A model generated the notes under the pieces. The model worked only from the letters and a program-made list of their open reading frames with translations. It was not told where the DNA came from and made no database searches. Shown in pieces: positions 16,172-24,177 of a stretch of DNA of 64,000 nt. Position 1 is the first letter of the stretch. Every line of letters starts with the position of its first letter. The translations under genes and the position numbers were made by a program. Source of the stretch: Terriglobia bacterium (lineage in GTDB: Bacteria > Acidobacteriota > Terriglobia > Terriglobales > Acidobacteriaceae); the NCBI GenBank assembly GCA_032252755.1, contig JAVUPY010000070.1, forward strand, positions 124,001 to 188,000. Direction: 5' to 3'.

Positions 16172-16825
16172 CTATGTCGCAGGAACGTCGTTGTTCTTGT
16201 GGCGGCGGCTGAGGACGAATACACGACGCTTGCGCCGCTTGACGGCCTGACGGTCAATCTTGGACCAGAAGGCGACGAAGTAATCGATGGCCGAGATGAG
16301 CGAGAGCGCAACCATGAACCAGATGGCGATCCGCGCGATGAGGTGTACCGGGAAGATGTAAGGACCGATGGGCCAGTACACCCAGCGGTGCGCCAAAATG
16401 ACGGCGACGACGGCGACGATCTGGACGACCATTTTGAACTTGCCGAGATCGCTGGCCTGGATGGTGAAGCCTTCCTGCGCGGCAATGGAGCGCAGGCCAC
16501 TGACGAGGAACTCGCGCCCAATAATAATGACGGCCATCCACGCGGCGACCAGTTCAGGCGCGACCTGCACGAGCGTGACGAAGGCGGCGGCGATCATCAA
16601 CTTGTCGGCAAGCGGGTCGAGGAGCATGCCGAGGGTTGTGACCTGGCCTCGGTGGCGTGCAAGGTAGCCGTCCAGCCCGTCAGTGATGGAAGCGAGGATG
16701 AAGACGCCCGAGGCGATCAACTCTCGCTGGCCGTGTGCCTCGGGAAAATAGTGGCTGCATAGGATCCAGATAAGGATCGGCACACTGAAAATGCGACCCA
16801 TCGTGATGTAATTCGGCAGATTCAC
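16172..16825 (-). CDS. pgsA: CDP-diacylglycerol-glycerol-3-phosphate phosphatidyltransferase
   Basis: Makes phosphatidylglycerophosphate from CDP-diacylglycerol and glycerol 3-phosphate, the committed step to phosphatidylglycerol, in the inner membrane. The CDP-alcohol phosphotransferase motif is intact: DGLDGYLARHRG, then LGMLLDPLADK, giving the DG...AR...G...D...D pattern. The N-terminus MNLPNYITMGRIF is typical of PgsA. About four to five membrane helices are visible. The 217-residue protein ends in a basic tail (RQAVKRRKRRVFVLSRRHK). It precedes the AMMECR1 gene in a two-gene unit. Confidence 0.93.
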   Translation of the reverse strand: MNLPNYITMGRIFSVPILIWILCSHYFPEAHGQRELIASGVFILASITDGLDGYLARHRGQVTTLGMLLDPLADKLMIAAAFVTLVQVAPELVAAWMAVIIIGREFLVSGLRSIAAQEGFTIQASDLGKFKMVVQIVAVVAVILAHRWVYWPIGPYIFPVHLIARIAIWFMVALSLISAIDYFVAFWSKIDRQAVKRRKRRVFVLSRRHKNNDVPAT

Positions 16826-17163
16826 TCAGGACCACGCAGCGGGGCTTCAGACTGAATTATGCTCCGAGGCTTTGGATTAAATCAATTGGCCGAAGCAGCA
16901 TTCCACCCGATTTCCCATAATGGGTCGGATGCCCGGGAGGAAGGAACGGAGGCTCCTCAAAGCAGGGCGGGCCCCCGCGTGCTCGGAATCTGTCCAGCAA
17001 CGGGGAGGGAGGCATGGAATTGGATACATCAACACTGACGATTTTTTCGGTGCCGTCCTACCCCCGCAAATCCGTTTTGCATCCTGCTCCTGTCAGTCGC
17101 GTCGGCTCCCTGTAAGCTCCAAGTGCATCCGCACTGCATAATAATCTACAGAACAGACCCGGA
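16826..17163. other. Intergenic region between pgsA and lgt
   Basis: 338 bp with no convincing gene. It should contain the pgsA promoter and the end of lgt transcripts. GGAGGCTCC-type short palindromes occur near 16950, and a purine-rich stretch at 17000-17015. I found no terminator and no known RNA. Confidence 0.35.
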
Positions 17164-17955
17164 TTACCGGGCGAGTGCCGCGGAAGTCTTCTTACGATGC
17201 ATTCGCCACAGGAAGGCTGGTATGGCAAAGGCCAGGAAAGCCAGGGCGGTCCATTGAGCATTCTTGAGGTCGAATGCCACGACCGGCGAACTGCCTCGGA
17301 CAAAAAAGACGAAGAACCTCAACACGCTGAAGAGAATCAGGTACAGCACGAACAATGCGCCGTTGGGCATCTTGCCACGAAGTTTCAGCAGTATCCACGC
17401 GATGAGCAGGTCGCCGAGGAGTTCGTAATACTGATCGGGGTGGCGCGCGACGCCATCGATGGGCGCGTAGCTGTTCTGGTTTTCGTAAATGACGCCCCAC
17501 GGCAGCTTTGTAGGAGTGCCGTAGTCCATGCCGTCAAGCCCGCAACTGATTCGTCCGATTGCGGAGCCGATAGCAATGGCGGGCGCAAAGACGTCTGCGA
17601 CTCTCCAAAAGTTGAGTCGGTGCCGATGCAGATAAATTACCGAGGCGGCGATCGCTCCAAAGAGGCCGCCGAAGTAAGCTAGTCCGCCTTGCCAGACGGC
17701 CAGGATCAGCCATGGGTGGGTGAGGTACTGCATGGTGTCGTTCTGGGCGACGTAGTAGAGCCGGGCTCCAATCACGGTGCCGGCCGCGATCCAAATCATC
17801 AGGGACTCGAGGTTGGCGCGCAGTTCGGGAAATCCTGCAGCCCAGCGCCACACCAGCCATCCGCCCACGATGAAGCCCAGTGCAAACGTGAGGCCGTACC
17901 AATTGATAGGCAGGGGCCCCAGGTGCGGCATGGGGTTCCAGTCAATATGAATCAT
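17164..17955 (-). CDS. lgt: Prolipoprotein diacylglyceryl transferase
   Basis: Transfers the diacylglyceryl group of phosphatidylglycerol to the lipobox Cys of prolipoproteins, an inner-membrane step. 263 residues with about seven hydrophobic segments. The Lgt signature region is present as AIGSAIGRISCGLDGMDYGT, a variant of the GRxGNFxNGExxG motif with Cys and Asp replacing the usual Asn residues, as in related Lgt-like proteins. The N-terminus (PHLGPLPINWYGLTFALGF) and HPDQYYELLGDLLIAW near the C-terminus are typical. An ATG at 17955 begins MIHIDWNPM. The motif variant leaves a small chance that it is a paralogue with another lipid acceptor. Confidence 0.88.
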   Translation of the reverse strand: MIHIDWNPMPHLGPLPINWYGLTFALGFIVGGWLVWRWAAGFPELRANLESLMIWIAAGTVIGARLYYVAQNDTMQYLTHPWLILAVWQGGLAYFGGLFGAIAASVIYLHRHRLNFWRVADVFAPAIAIGSAIGRISCGLDGMDYGTPTKLPWGVIYENQNSYAPIDGVARHPDQYYELLGDLLIAWILLKLRGKMPNGALFVLYLILFSVLRFFVFFVRGSSPVVAFDLKNAQWTALAFLAFAIPAFLWRMHRKKTSAALAR

Positions 17956-18033
17956 CTACAGGTTTGGATGCAGGGTGGCTCGGAAGGACTCGGCTGAGAC
18001 ACGCGGCAGGAATAGCACGAAAGGCCTGGAAAA

Positions 18034-18070
18034 GCCCCACATCTGCTAACTGCGGCAGATGTGGGGCACG
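18034..18070. repeat. REP hairpin, best-paired copy
   Basis: CCCCACATCTGC and GCAGATGTGGGG form a perfect 12-bp stem with an 8-base loop, then CACGG. It lies between lgt and gdhA. Confidence 0.85.
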
Positions 18071-18088
18071 GAATTTCCGAACAATCAG

Positions 18089-19351
18089 CTAGGCGTAAAT
18101 TCCGCGCTGGCGGATGGTGTAGGCGACGCGGTCGATGGCGAGCATGTAGGCTGCGATGCGGTTGTTGACGTTGTGCATCTCCGCGTAACGGATCACATCG
18201 TCGAACGACGAAACCATGATGTGCTCCAGTTGCTCGTTGACCTGCGACTCCTTCCAGAAGTAGCCCTGCCGATCCTGCACCCACTCGAAATACGAAGCGG
18301 TGACGCCGCCGGCGTTGGCCAGAATGTCGGGGATGACGAAGACGTGGTTGTCGGCGAGGATGTCATCGGCGGCGGCGGTGGTTGGGCCGTTGGCGCCTTC
18401 GACTAGCACCTTGGCCTTGATCTGTGCCGCGTTCTGAGTCGTGACGACATTCTCGGTTGCTGCGGGAACAAGCACCTCGCATTCGGCGACCAGGAGGTCG
18501 GCGGTGTCGGCCTTCTCTGCCCCGCTGAAGCCGTGGATTACGCCGTTGCGCTGGCGATGCTCCCAGAGCGCATCTACGTCGATGCCCCTGGGATTGTAAA
18601 GTCCGCCGTCCCACTCGCCGATGCCGACGATCTTGTAGCCTGCTTCGTACATGAGGCGAGCGGCATTGGAACCCACATTGCCGAAGCCCTGGATGACGAC
18701 GCGCGTGCTCTCGGGCGACATGCCGAGTTTCTTCATCGCCTGGTTGGTGACGATCATGACGCCGCGCCCGGTCGCCTCGCGACGACCACGCGATCCGCCA
18801 ATGTTGATGGGCTTGCCGGTGACGACGGCAGTAACGGTCTGGCGCATGTGCATGGAGTAGGTGTCCATCATCCAGGCCATCACCTGCTCGTTGGTGTTCA
18901 TGTCGGGGGCGGGAACGTCTTTTTCGGGACCGAGGAATTCGATGAGTTCGGCAGTATAACGGCGGGTCATGCGTTCCAGTTCGCTCATCGACATCTTCTT
19001 GGGATCGCAGATGATGCCGCCCTTGGCACCTCCGAAGGGAATATTGACGACCGCGCACTTCCAGGTCATCCAGGCGGCGAGCGCGCGAACTTCGTCGAGG
19101 TTGAGGTCGGGCGAGAAGCGAATGCCGCCCTTGGCGGGGCCGCGCGCGATGGAGTGCTGCACGCGATAGCCGGTAAAGACTTCGAGGTGCCCGTCGTCCA
19201 TCCCCACGGGAATGTGGACGGTGATCTCGCGGCTGGACTGGCTGAGGATCTTCCAGAGACCCTCGTCGAGGTTGAGTTTCTGCGCGGCGAAGTCGAAGCG
19301 CGCAGCCTGGGCTTCCCAGGGATTCGTTTCTTGCGTAGTTACGGTTGCCAT
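18089..19351 (-). CDS. gdhA: Glutamate dehydrogenase
   Basis: Interconverts glutamate and 2-oxoglutarate plus ammonia, linking nitrogen and carbon metabolism. The catalytic segment [10 protein letters not shown] and [18 protein letters not shown] are present, followed by [20 protein letters not shown]. The dinucleotide-binding domain starts with [16 protein letters not shown]. At 420 residues it belongs to the shorter hexameric class, often NAD-linked or dual-specific; cofactor choice cannot be read with confidence. Translation starts at [19 protein letters not shown] copy follows its stop, with no T-rich terminator, so the REP may mark the transcript end. Confidence 0.95.
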   Translation of the reverse strand: MATVTTQETNPWEAQAARFDFAAQKLNLDEGLWKILSQSSREITVHIPVGMDDGHLEVFTGYRVQHSIARGPAKGGIRFSPDLNLDEVRALAAWMTWKCAVVNIPFGGAKGGIICDPKKMSMSELERMTRRYTAELIEFLGPEKDVPAPDMNTNEQVMAWMMDTYSMHMRQTVTAVVTGKPINIGGSRGRREATGRGVMIVTNQAMKKLGMSPESTRVVIQGFGNVGSNAARLMYEAGYKIVGIGEWDGGLYNPRGIDVDALWEHRQRNGVIHGFSGAEKADTADLLVAECEVLVPAATENVVTTQNAAQIKAKVLVEGANGPTTAAADDILADNHVFVIPDILANAGGVTASYFEWVQDRQGYFWKESQVNEQLEHIMVSSFDDVIRYAEMHNVNNRIAAYMLAIDRVAYTIRQRGIYA

Positions 19352-19465
19352 ACCATCTCCGAGTTCGCAGCACGAGCCCAGAACCTAACAGGGCAGTTTC
19401 AGGAGAGGTACGGAGCGCACAAAGGCACCGCGACTGGCTACCGGCCAATCACGCTCGTGTGAAAG

Positions 19466-19503
19466 ATCCGCGTCTGCTGAATACCGCAGATGCGGTGCGC
19501 ACC
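19466..19503. repeat. REP hairpin, degenerate copy
   Basis: CCGCGTCTGC and GCAGATGCGG pair over ten bases with one G-T wobble; the trailing GTGCGCACC matches the family's GGGGCACC tail imperfectly. Confidence 0.6.
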
Positions 19504-19637
19504 CCTTTTTGACCCCACTCCTGGCTGAACAAACTCAGTAGTATATGCATGGGGTTTGAGGGGAAGCAAGGAGCATGAACCTCCGTGTGTGATGGGAATC
19601 ATGGGAATAACCGAGGTTGGTGATCCCGAAGAAAGCA

Positions 19638-19742
19638 AGATGCAGGTCCCTCGACTGCGTTCGCGAGCGCTGAACCCACTTGCTAACTGCGGCAGATGTG
19701 GGGCACGAAATGTAATTCGCGATCTTCGCTCAGGATAACGAC
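19638..19742. repeat. Family B repeat interrupted by a REP
   Basis: ATGCAGGTCCCTCGACTGCG at 19639 and AATTCGCGATCTTCGCTCAG at 19714 are the two ends of a reverse-oriented family B element; the REP copy at 19674-19708 lies between them. Confidence 0.68.
19674..19708. repeat. REP hairpin nested in a family B repeat
   Basis: CCCACTTGC and GCGGCAGATGTGGGGCAC match the REP family, with two bases missing from the left arm. Confidence 0.72.
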
Positions 19743-19753
19743 ACGCAGAAGAG

Positions 19754-20707
19754 CTATTTCACTTCGGAGTAGTCGATGATTTTTGCGTCGGCGGAGAACT
19801 TGCGCCAGTCGCGGAAGGTCACGTCGATATCCTGATTGACTTGCTTGAAGAGGCCGACGCGCGCATCGAGGTTAAATTTGATTTCGCTGGGGACCCAGAC
19901 GCCGTCGCGGAAGAGATGCTGCTCGACCTGTACGCGCGTACCGGGGTGAACGCGCGCGAGGAACCAGCCGAAGCTCACGGTGTCGGTAAACTCGGCGTCG
20001 ATTTTGACCCAGTGGGTGGAGGCGACATCGATCCACATCTTGCCGCGCGTCTTCTTCAGTATCTTGCCTTCGCGTGATTTGGGACGGTAGTCGGCGCGGG
20101 GCGTGCCGCTGATGACGTAGGCGGGGCGGCCGTTGACCGTGTCCTCGCCGTCGAAGGTGAAGTTGAAGGCGTTCGCGACTTCGGTGACGAACTCGCGAGC
20201 CTTGCGGCTGTTCTCCTCGAATTTCGCGATGCGCTTCTGGCGGTCGGCGGGCGATTCGTTCTCTAACTTCTCGACGGCTTTGTCGAACTTGGCGTCTTCC
20301 TTCTTCTGCTCCTCGGGGCTGAGCGGCTTGTCGTTGCGTTCGAGGATGTGCTCCATGCGGCGTCCGTAAAGGATCAGGATCTCGCGGGTAACGGAGTCCG
20401 TGCTTTTGACATTGCCCTGCTTGTCGAGGTGCTGCACCACTTGGCGCTCGATGTGAGTGAGGTCCTTCTGCTTCTGGTAATTCTCCTGATCGTTGAGCAT
20501 GGCGCGACGAACGAGGTCGCGGAGTTCATCCTGAGAAAAGTGTTTTTTCGTTAAGGCGTCGGTGGGAGCGGCCAGAGCCGTGGTTGGTTGTTGGGCGTTT
20601 TGAGAGGGTATGGGGTTTTGGGGTCCGGGCGGAGGGGTTTGTTGGGCCGTGGAAAAGGTCGCGCAGAAGAAAAGGAAAAGAAGAGCGATGAGTCGGATTC
20701 GGTGCAT
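19754..20707 (-). CDS. Exported LolA-like protein, function unknown
   Basis: 317 residues. Signal peptide MHRIRLIALLFLFFCATFSTAQ, then a Pro/Gln/Asn-rich linker (to about residue 50). The middle (55-170) is strongly charged and probably helical, with NDQENYQKQKDLTHIERQVV at its start. The C-terminal part (FTFDGEDTVNGRPAYVISGT, GKMWIDVASTHWVKIDAEF) has the sequence character of an outer-membrane lipoprotein-sorting (LolA-like) fold: strand pairs ending in 'GRPAYVI' and 'WID..T..W'. This family is common in Acidobacteria without a known role. It is the last gene of the tldD-tldE row, 99 bp beyond tldE, with a short palindrome between them. Confidence 0.82.
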   Translation of the reverse strand: MHRIRLIALLFLFFCATFSTAQQTPPPGPQNPIPSQNAQQPTTALAAPTDALTKKHFSQDELRDLVRRAMLNDQENYQKQKDLTHIERQVVQHLDKQGNVKSTDSVTREILILYGRRMEHILERNDKPLSPEEQKKEDAKFDKAVEKLENESPADRQKRIAKFEENSRKAREFVTEVANAFNFTFDGEDTVNGRPAYVISGTPRADYRPKSREGKILKKTRGKMWIDVASTHWVKIDAEFTDTVSFGWFLARVHPGTRVQVEQHLFRDGVWVPSEIKFNLDARVGLFKQVNQDIDVTFRDWRKFSADAKIIDYSEVK

Positions 20708-20750
20708 GCTGCGCTTTTAACGACGAGACTAGTTTAGCCCAAAATAGCGA

Positions 20751-20771
20751 CCCGCCACTGAAAGTGGCGGG
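20751..20771. repeat. Short palindrome, family D (CCC...TGAAA...GGG)
   Basis: CCCGCCACT-GAA-AGTGGCGGG, a perfect 9-bp stem followed by CTGGAA. It is the partner of the element at 12272, with five different but still paired middle bases. Confidence 0.75.
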
Positions 20772-20806
20772 CTGGAAGCAGTGGCCCTTGCGGGCCTCGT
20801 GCAGAA

Positions 20807-22195
20807 CTACTCTCCGGCAACGGTCATGCCATCGATGCGGAGCGTGGGACAGGCCAGGGCGCCGCGGAATTCGAGGTCGTTGCCGATTTCCGAGATGTTA
20901 TTGAGCATGTCTTTCAAGTTGCCGGCGACAGTAATCTCTTCGACCGGGTAAGTGAGTTCGCCGTTTTCGATCCACAGGCCCGAGGCGCCACGAGAGAAGT
21001 CGCCGGTGACGAGGTTGACACCGAAGCCGAGGAATTCCGTTACCAACAGGCCTTCCTTGATGTCGCCGATGATTTCTTTTGGCGAGTGCGTGCCCGGATT
21101 GAGGAAGAAGTTGCCGGAACCGATGCCGGGAGTTCCGGCGAGTCCGCGCGCGGCGTTGCCGGTGGTCTTCATGCCGAGCTTGCGTGCGGTATAGCAGTTC
21201 AGGAGATACGATTTCAACTCGCCGTTTTCGACGACGACGGTGCGGCGCGAGGGAACGCCTTCGGAGTCGAACGGGCTGGTGCCGAAGCCGCCGACGATGG
21301 TTCCGTCATCGATGATCGTGATGTTGGAGCCGGCGATCTTCTGGCCGAGCTTGTCGGCGAGGAACGATGCCTTTCGATAGACGGCATCGCCCGTTACGGC
21401 TTCGAAGATGTGATCAAGCAGAGCCTTGGAAATATTGCAGTCGAAGACGATTGGGACGCGAGCGGTTTTCACCTTGCGTGAGCCGATACGGCGCAGCGTG
21501 CGCTCGGCGGCGATGCGTCCGACTTCTTCGGGTGATTCGAGTTTGCTCAGCGTGCGCGAGACCGAGTACCAGTAGTCGCGCTGCATGTTGCCCTTGTCGT
21601 CCTGCGCGATGGGCACGGCGGATATGGAGCAGTAGGAGCGCTGGTAGTCACCGACGAAGCCGTGCGAGTTCGCCATGACCTTGCGGCCGAGCGCGGCATC
21701 GAAGGTGCCGCCTTCGGAGTTCTTGATCCGCGGGTCGGCAGTAATCGCGGCCTTCTCGGCGCGACGCGCGTAGTCGATGCGATCGGCGTTGGAGAGCGAG
21801 TAGACGTCGTCGTAATAAAGATCGAGGTCGCCGGGGAGCGAACCGAGTTCGTCGGGCTCGGGAATGCCGCTGAAGGGATCTTCGGATGTGATCCTGGCGA
21901 GTTCGAGCGCGCTGCGAACCATGCCGCGCACACCTTCGACGGAGAGATCGCTGGTCCATGTGCTGGCGGCACGTTTGCCGCGAAAGACTCGGACGCCGAG
22001 GGCTTTGCTGCCGGATTCCTTGAGGGTCTCGACTTCGCCGAGACGGACGACGGTGGAGAATTCGGAGCCGTCGCCAACGACGGCTTCGGCGGCAGTGGCG
22101 CCGCCTTCCATGGCTTGCTTCACCACGTCGGTGACGATTTCGCGAAGGTCGGTTTCTACGGCGGGGGCGGCGGGTTGAGTTTCAGTATTCGTCAT
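20807..22195 (-). CDS. pmbA: TldE/PmbA-type subunit of the TldD/TldE protease
   Basis: 462 residues. TldD/TldE heterodimers degrade unfolded or modified peptides and, in enterobacteria, mature microcin B17 and remove the CcdA antitoxin. This is the subunit lacking the metal motif: there is no HExxxH, but the hallmark segments KALGVRVFRGKRAASTWTSD, NSHGFVGDY, ARGLAGTPGIGSGNFF (equivalent to the family's LARxGTxxxxxNxY region) and ASGLWIENGELTYPVEEITV are present. It follows tldD on the same strand; the 150-bp gap between them contains an inverted repeat. Likely cytoplasmic. Confidence 0.93.
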   Translation of the reverse strand: MTNTETQPAAPAVETDLREIVTDVVKQAMEGGATAAEAVVGDGSEFSTVVRLGEVETLKESGSKALGVRVFRGKRAASTWTSDLSVEGVRGMVRSALELARITSEDPFSGIPEPDELGSLPGDLDLYYDDVYSLSNADRIDYARRAEKAAITADPRIKNSEGGTFDAALGRKVMANSHGFVGDYQRSYCSISAVPIAQDDKGNMQRDYWYSVSRTLSKLESPEEVGRIAAERTLRRIGSRKVKTARVPIVFDCNISKALLDHIFEAVTGDAVYRKASFLADKLGQKIAGSNITIIDDGTIVGGFGTSPFDSEGVPSRRTVVVENGELKSYLLNCYTARKLGMKTTGNAARGLAGTPGIGSGNFFLNPGTHSPKEIIGDIKEGLLVTEFLGFGVNLVTGDFSRGASGLWIENGELTYPVEEITVAGNLKDMLNNISEIGNDLEFRGALACPTLRIDGMTVAGE

Positions 22196-22210
22196 AGTTC
22201 AAAGTGTTTA

Positions 22211-22337
22211 TTCACCACTGAGACACCGAGGCACCGAGAGAATGAATTCTGAAAAACCCAAATTCGAGATCTTAGTGCAACGCGTTAAAGGGTCGTTTGC
22301 CCTCAGCCTTCGGGTCTCTGTGTCTTCGTGGTTTCTT
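22211..22337. repeat. Inverted repeat, family C (TTCACCAC...ACAGAG type)
   Basis: TTCACCACTGAGACACCGAG at the left and GGTCTCTGTGTCTTCGTGGT at the right are imperfect complements, about 70 bp apart, between tldD and pmbA. A better-conserved relative is at 38709-38825. Confidence 0.65.
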
Positions 22338-22345
22338 AGTCTTTA

Positions 22346-23788
22346 TCAATGTCCAGTGCCGCCCACGGTCAGGCGGTCGACTTTCAGGGTCGGGATGCCG
22401 ACGCCGACGGGGACGGACTGGCCGTCTTTGCCGCAGGTGCCTACGCCCTCGTCGAGTTTGAGGTCGTTGCCGACCATGCTGACGCGCGTCAGGACGTCGG
22501 GGCCGTTGCCGATCAGGGTCGCGTTCTTCACCGGGGCGGTGATTTTGCCGTCCTCGATCATGTAGGCCTCGGATGCCGAGAAGACGAACTTGCCGTTGGT
22601 AATATCGACCTGGCCCCCGCCAAAATTGACAGCGTAGAGGCCGCGCTTCACCGAACGAATGATGTCGTCGGGCGAATCGTCACCGCTCAACATATAGGTG
22701 TTCGTCATGCGCGGCATGGGAATGTGCTCGTAGCTCTCGCGACGGCCGTTGCCGGTGTTGCCCATGTTCATTAGGCGAGCGGAGAGCTTATCGGTGAGGT
22801 AGCCCTTGAGGATTCCCTTCTCGATCAGAACAGTGTCCGAGGTCGGATTGCCCTCGTCGTCGATGTTGAGCGAGCCACGGCGGCCGGGAACGGTGCCGTT
22901 GTCGACAACCGTGCACTTCTCGCTGGCGACACGCTTGCCCAGCAGTCCGGTGAAGGCCGAGGTCTGCTTGCGGTTGAAGTCGGCTTCAAGGCCGTGACCG
23001 ATGGCTTCGTGAAGAAGAATGCCGGGCCAGCCGGGACCGAGGACGACCTCCATTTCGCCGGCGGGACACTCTCGGGCGTCGAGTTGAATGAGCGCCTGGC
23101 GCGCGGCTTCGATGGCGAAATGCTCGGGCGTCTTCTCGTTGAGGAAGACGTCGAGCGGGATGCGTCCACCGCCGCCGGAGGTTCCCTTCGACGAATTCTT
23201 TTCGTCGCGGGCGAGGACGAAGACGCTCATGCGCGCGAGAGGCTGCGCATCTTCGGCGTAGGTGCCGTCGGAGCCGACGACGAAAATGTTGCGAAACTCG
23301 TCGGCGTAGCTGGCGCGAACTTCTTTAATCCGGGGATCGAAGGCGCGGGCGGCCTTGTCGGCTCGGACGACGAGATCGAGCTTGGTCGAAATCTCGGCGT
23401 CGACCGGGGGCAGCGCGAGCGGGTAGAGGTCGTGACGGCGATTCGTTTTCAGGTCGACCACCGGGGTCTTGGCCGGGCCGCTGGCGATGAGAGCGGCCGT
23501 TCGGGCGGCGTGAAGAATCTTTTCGGGCGCGAGATCGTCGGTGTAGGCGTAGCCGGTACGCTCGCCGCTGATGACGCGAACGCCGCATCCGGCACTGATG
23601 CCCTGCGAGGCCGACTTCACCATGGACTCGTCGAGGCTGAGAGCTGTCGAGGTCAGGTATTCGAAGTAGAGATCGGCATAGTCGCCGCCGGCGGAGAGAG
23701 CCGCCCCGAGGTAGCGCTCGACGTCTTTCTCATTCAGCCCGTATTTTTCGAAGAAGAAGCGTTTTTCAGGAGAAGTCACTAGGGTCAC
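22346..23788 (-). CDS. tldD: TldD metalloprotease subunit
   Basis: 480 residues. The active-site HExxxH is present as HEAIGH (260-265) within LLHEAIGHGLEADFNRK, as in TldD proteins that bind one metal ion. The C-terminal half shows GSLNIDDEGNPTSDTVLIEK, YTDKL-like KGYLTDKLSARL, and the family's RMTNTYMLSGDDSPDDII. It forms the catalytic partner of the adjacent PmbA/TldE protein. The gene starts at an ATG (MTLVTSPEKR) and heads a minus-strand row of tldD, pmbA and an exported protein. Confidence 0.95.
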   Translation of the reverse strand: MTLVTSPEKRFFFEKYGLNEKDVERYLGAALSAGGDYADLYFEYLTSTALSLDESMVKSASQGISAGCGVRVISGERTGYAYTDDLAPEKILHAARTAALIASGPAKTPVVDLKTNRRHDLYPLALPPVDAEISTKLDLVVRADKAARAFDPRIKEVRASYADEFRNIFVVGSDGTYAEDAQPLARMSVFVLARDEKNSSKGTSGGGGRIPLDVFLNEKTPEHFAIEAARQALIQLDARECPAGEMEVVLGPGWPGILLHEAIGHGLEADFNRKQTSAFTGLLGKRVASEKCTVVDNGTVPGRRGSLNIDDEGNPTSDTVLIEKGILKGYLTDKLSARLMNMGNTGNGRRESYEHIPMPRMTNTYMLSGDDSPDDIIRSVKRGLYAVNFGGGQVDITNGKFVFSASEAYMIEDGKITAPVKNATLIGNGPDVLTRVSMVGNDLKLDEGVGTCGKDGQSVPVGVGIPTLKVDRLTVGGTGH

Positions 23789-23868
23789 GTCTATTAGATG
23801 AGCTACCCGGCCCGGAAGGAGCAGGCGGGGGTGAAGTGATTATTTCATAGGTTGGGACGTTGGGGAGG

Positions 23869-24096
23869 TCAGCTCGATTTGTCTTTTTGGGGAGCAGTAG
23901 TATCAGATTCTCGCTGTCCGTGACGGGCTTCCAGCCAAAGTGGAAGGACTAACCCCAGCAGCACAAGTAAGAGCAGGATGAGACGCCCAAGATCGGCTTG
24001 CGAATTGTCGTGAAGATGTAGCTTCCGAACGGAACCTCTAGCATTCACTCCGTCAAAATCGCGACGAATCCCGCGTCCTAATCGCGCCAAACGCAT
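23869..24096 (-). CDS. Possible small membrane protein
   Basis: 75 codons. The middle has one strong hydrophobic helix (LGRLILLLLVLLGLVLPLWL) flanked by a basic N-terminus and a charged tail (ARHGQRES...QKDKSS). There is no recognisable family and no ribosome site at the usual distance (GGGAGG lies too far upstream). The helix makes it more likely than chance, but it may be fortuitous. Confidence 0.35.
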   Translation of the reverse strand: MRLARLGRGIRRDFDGVNARGSVRKLHLHDNSQADLGRLILLLLVLLGLVLPLWLEARHGQRESDTTAPQKDKSS

Positions 24097-24177
24097 CTAC
24101 TAAGGCCAACGACCTCCCGGGTTTCTGCTTCTAACATTTCGCCGTTGGCGTCGCTGATGGCAATTGAGGTGACGGCT

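Larger units (their letters stand above)
19352..19753. other. 402-bp repeat-rich intergenic region
   Basis: Between gdhA (start) and the next minus-strand gene (end). It holds a diverged REP copy at 19466, a family B repeat at 19638-19742, and another REP copy nested inside the latter at 19674. The gdhA promoter should lie at 19352-19460; no clear consensus is seen. Confidence 0.55.

Noticed and set aside
16826-17163. Possible 6S or SRP RNA between pgsA and lgt
   Set aside because: Purine-rich and partly self-complementary, but no diagnostic loop or closing stem was found.
18363-19448. 361-codon minus-strand frame
   Set aside because: Shadow of gdhA, Arg/His-rich.
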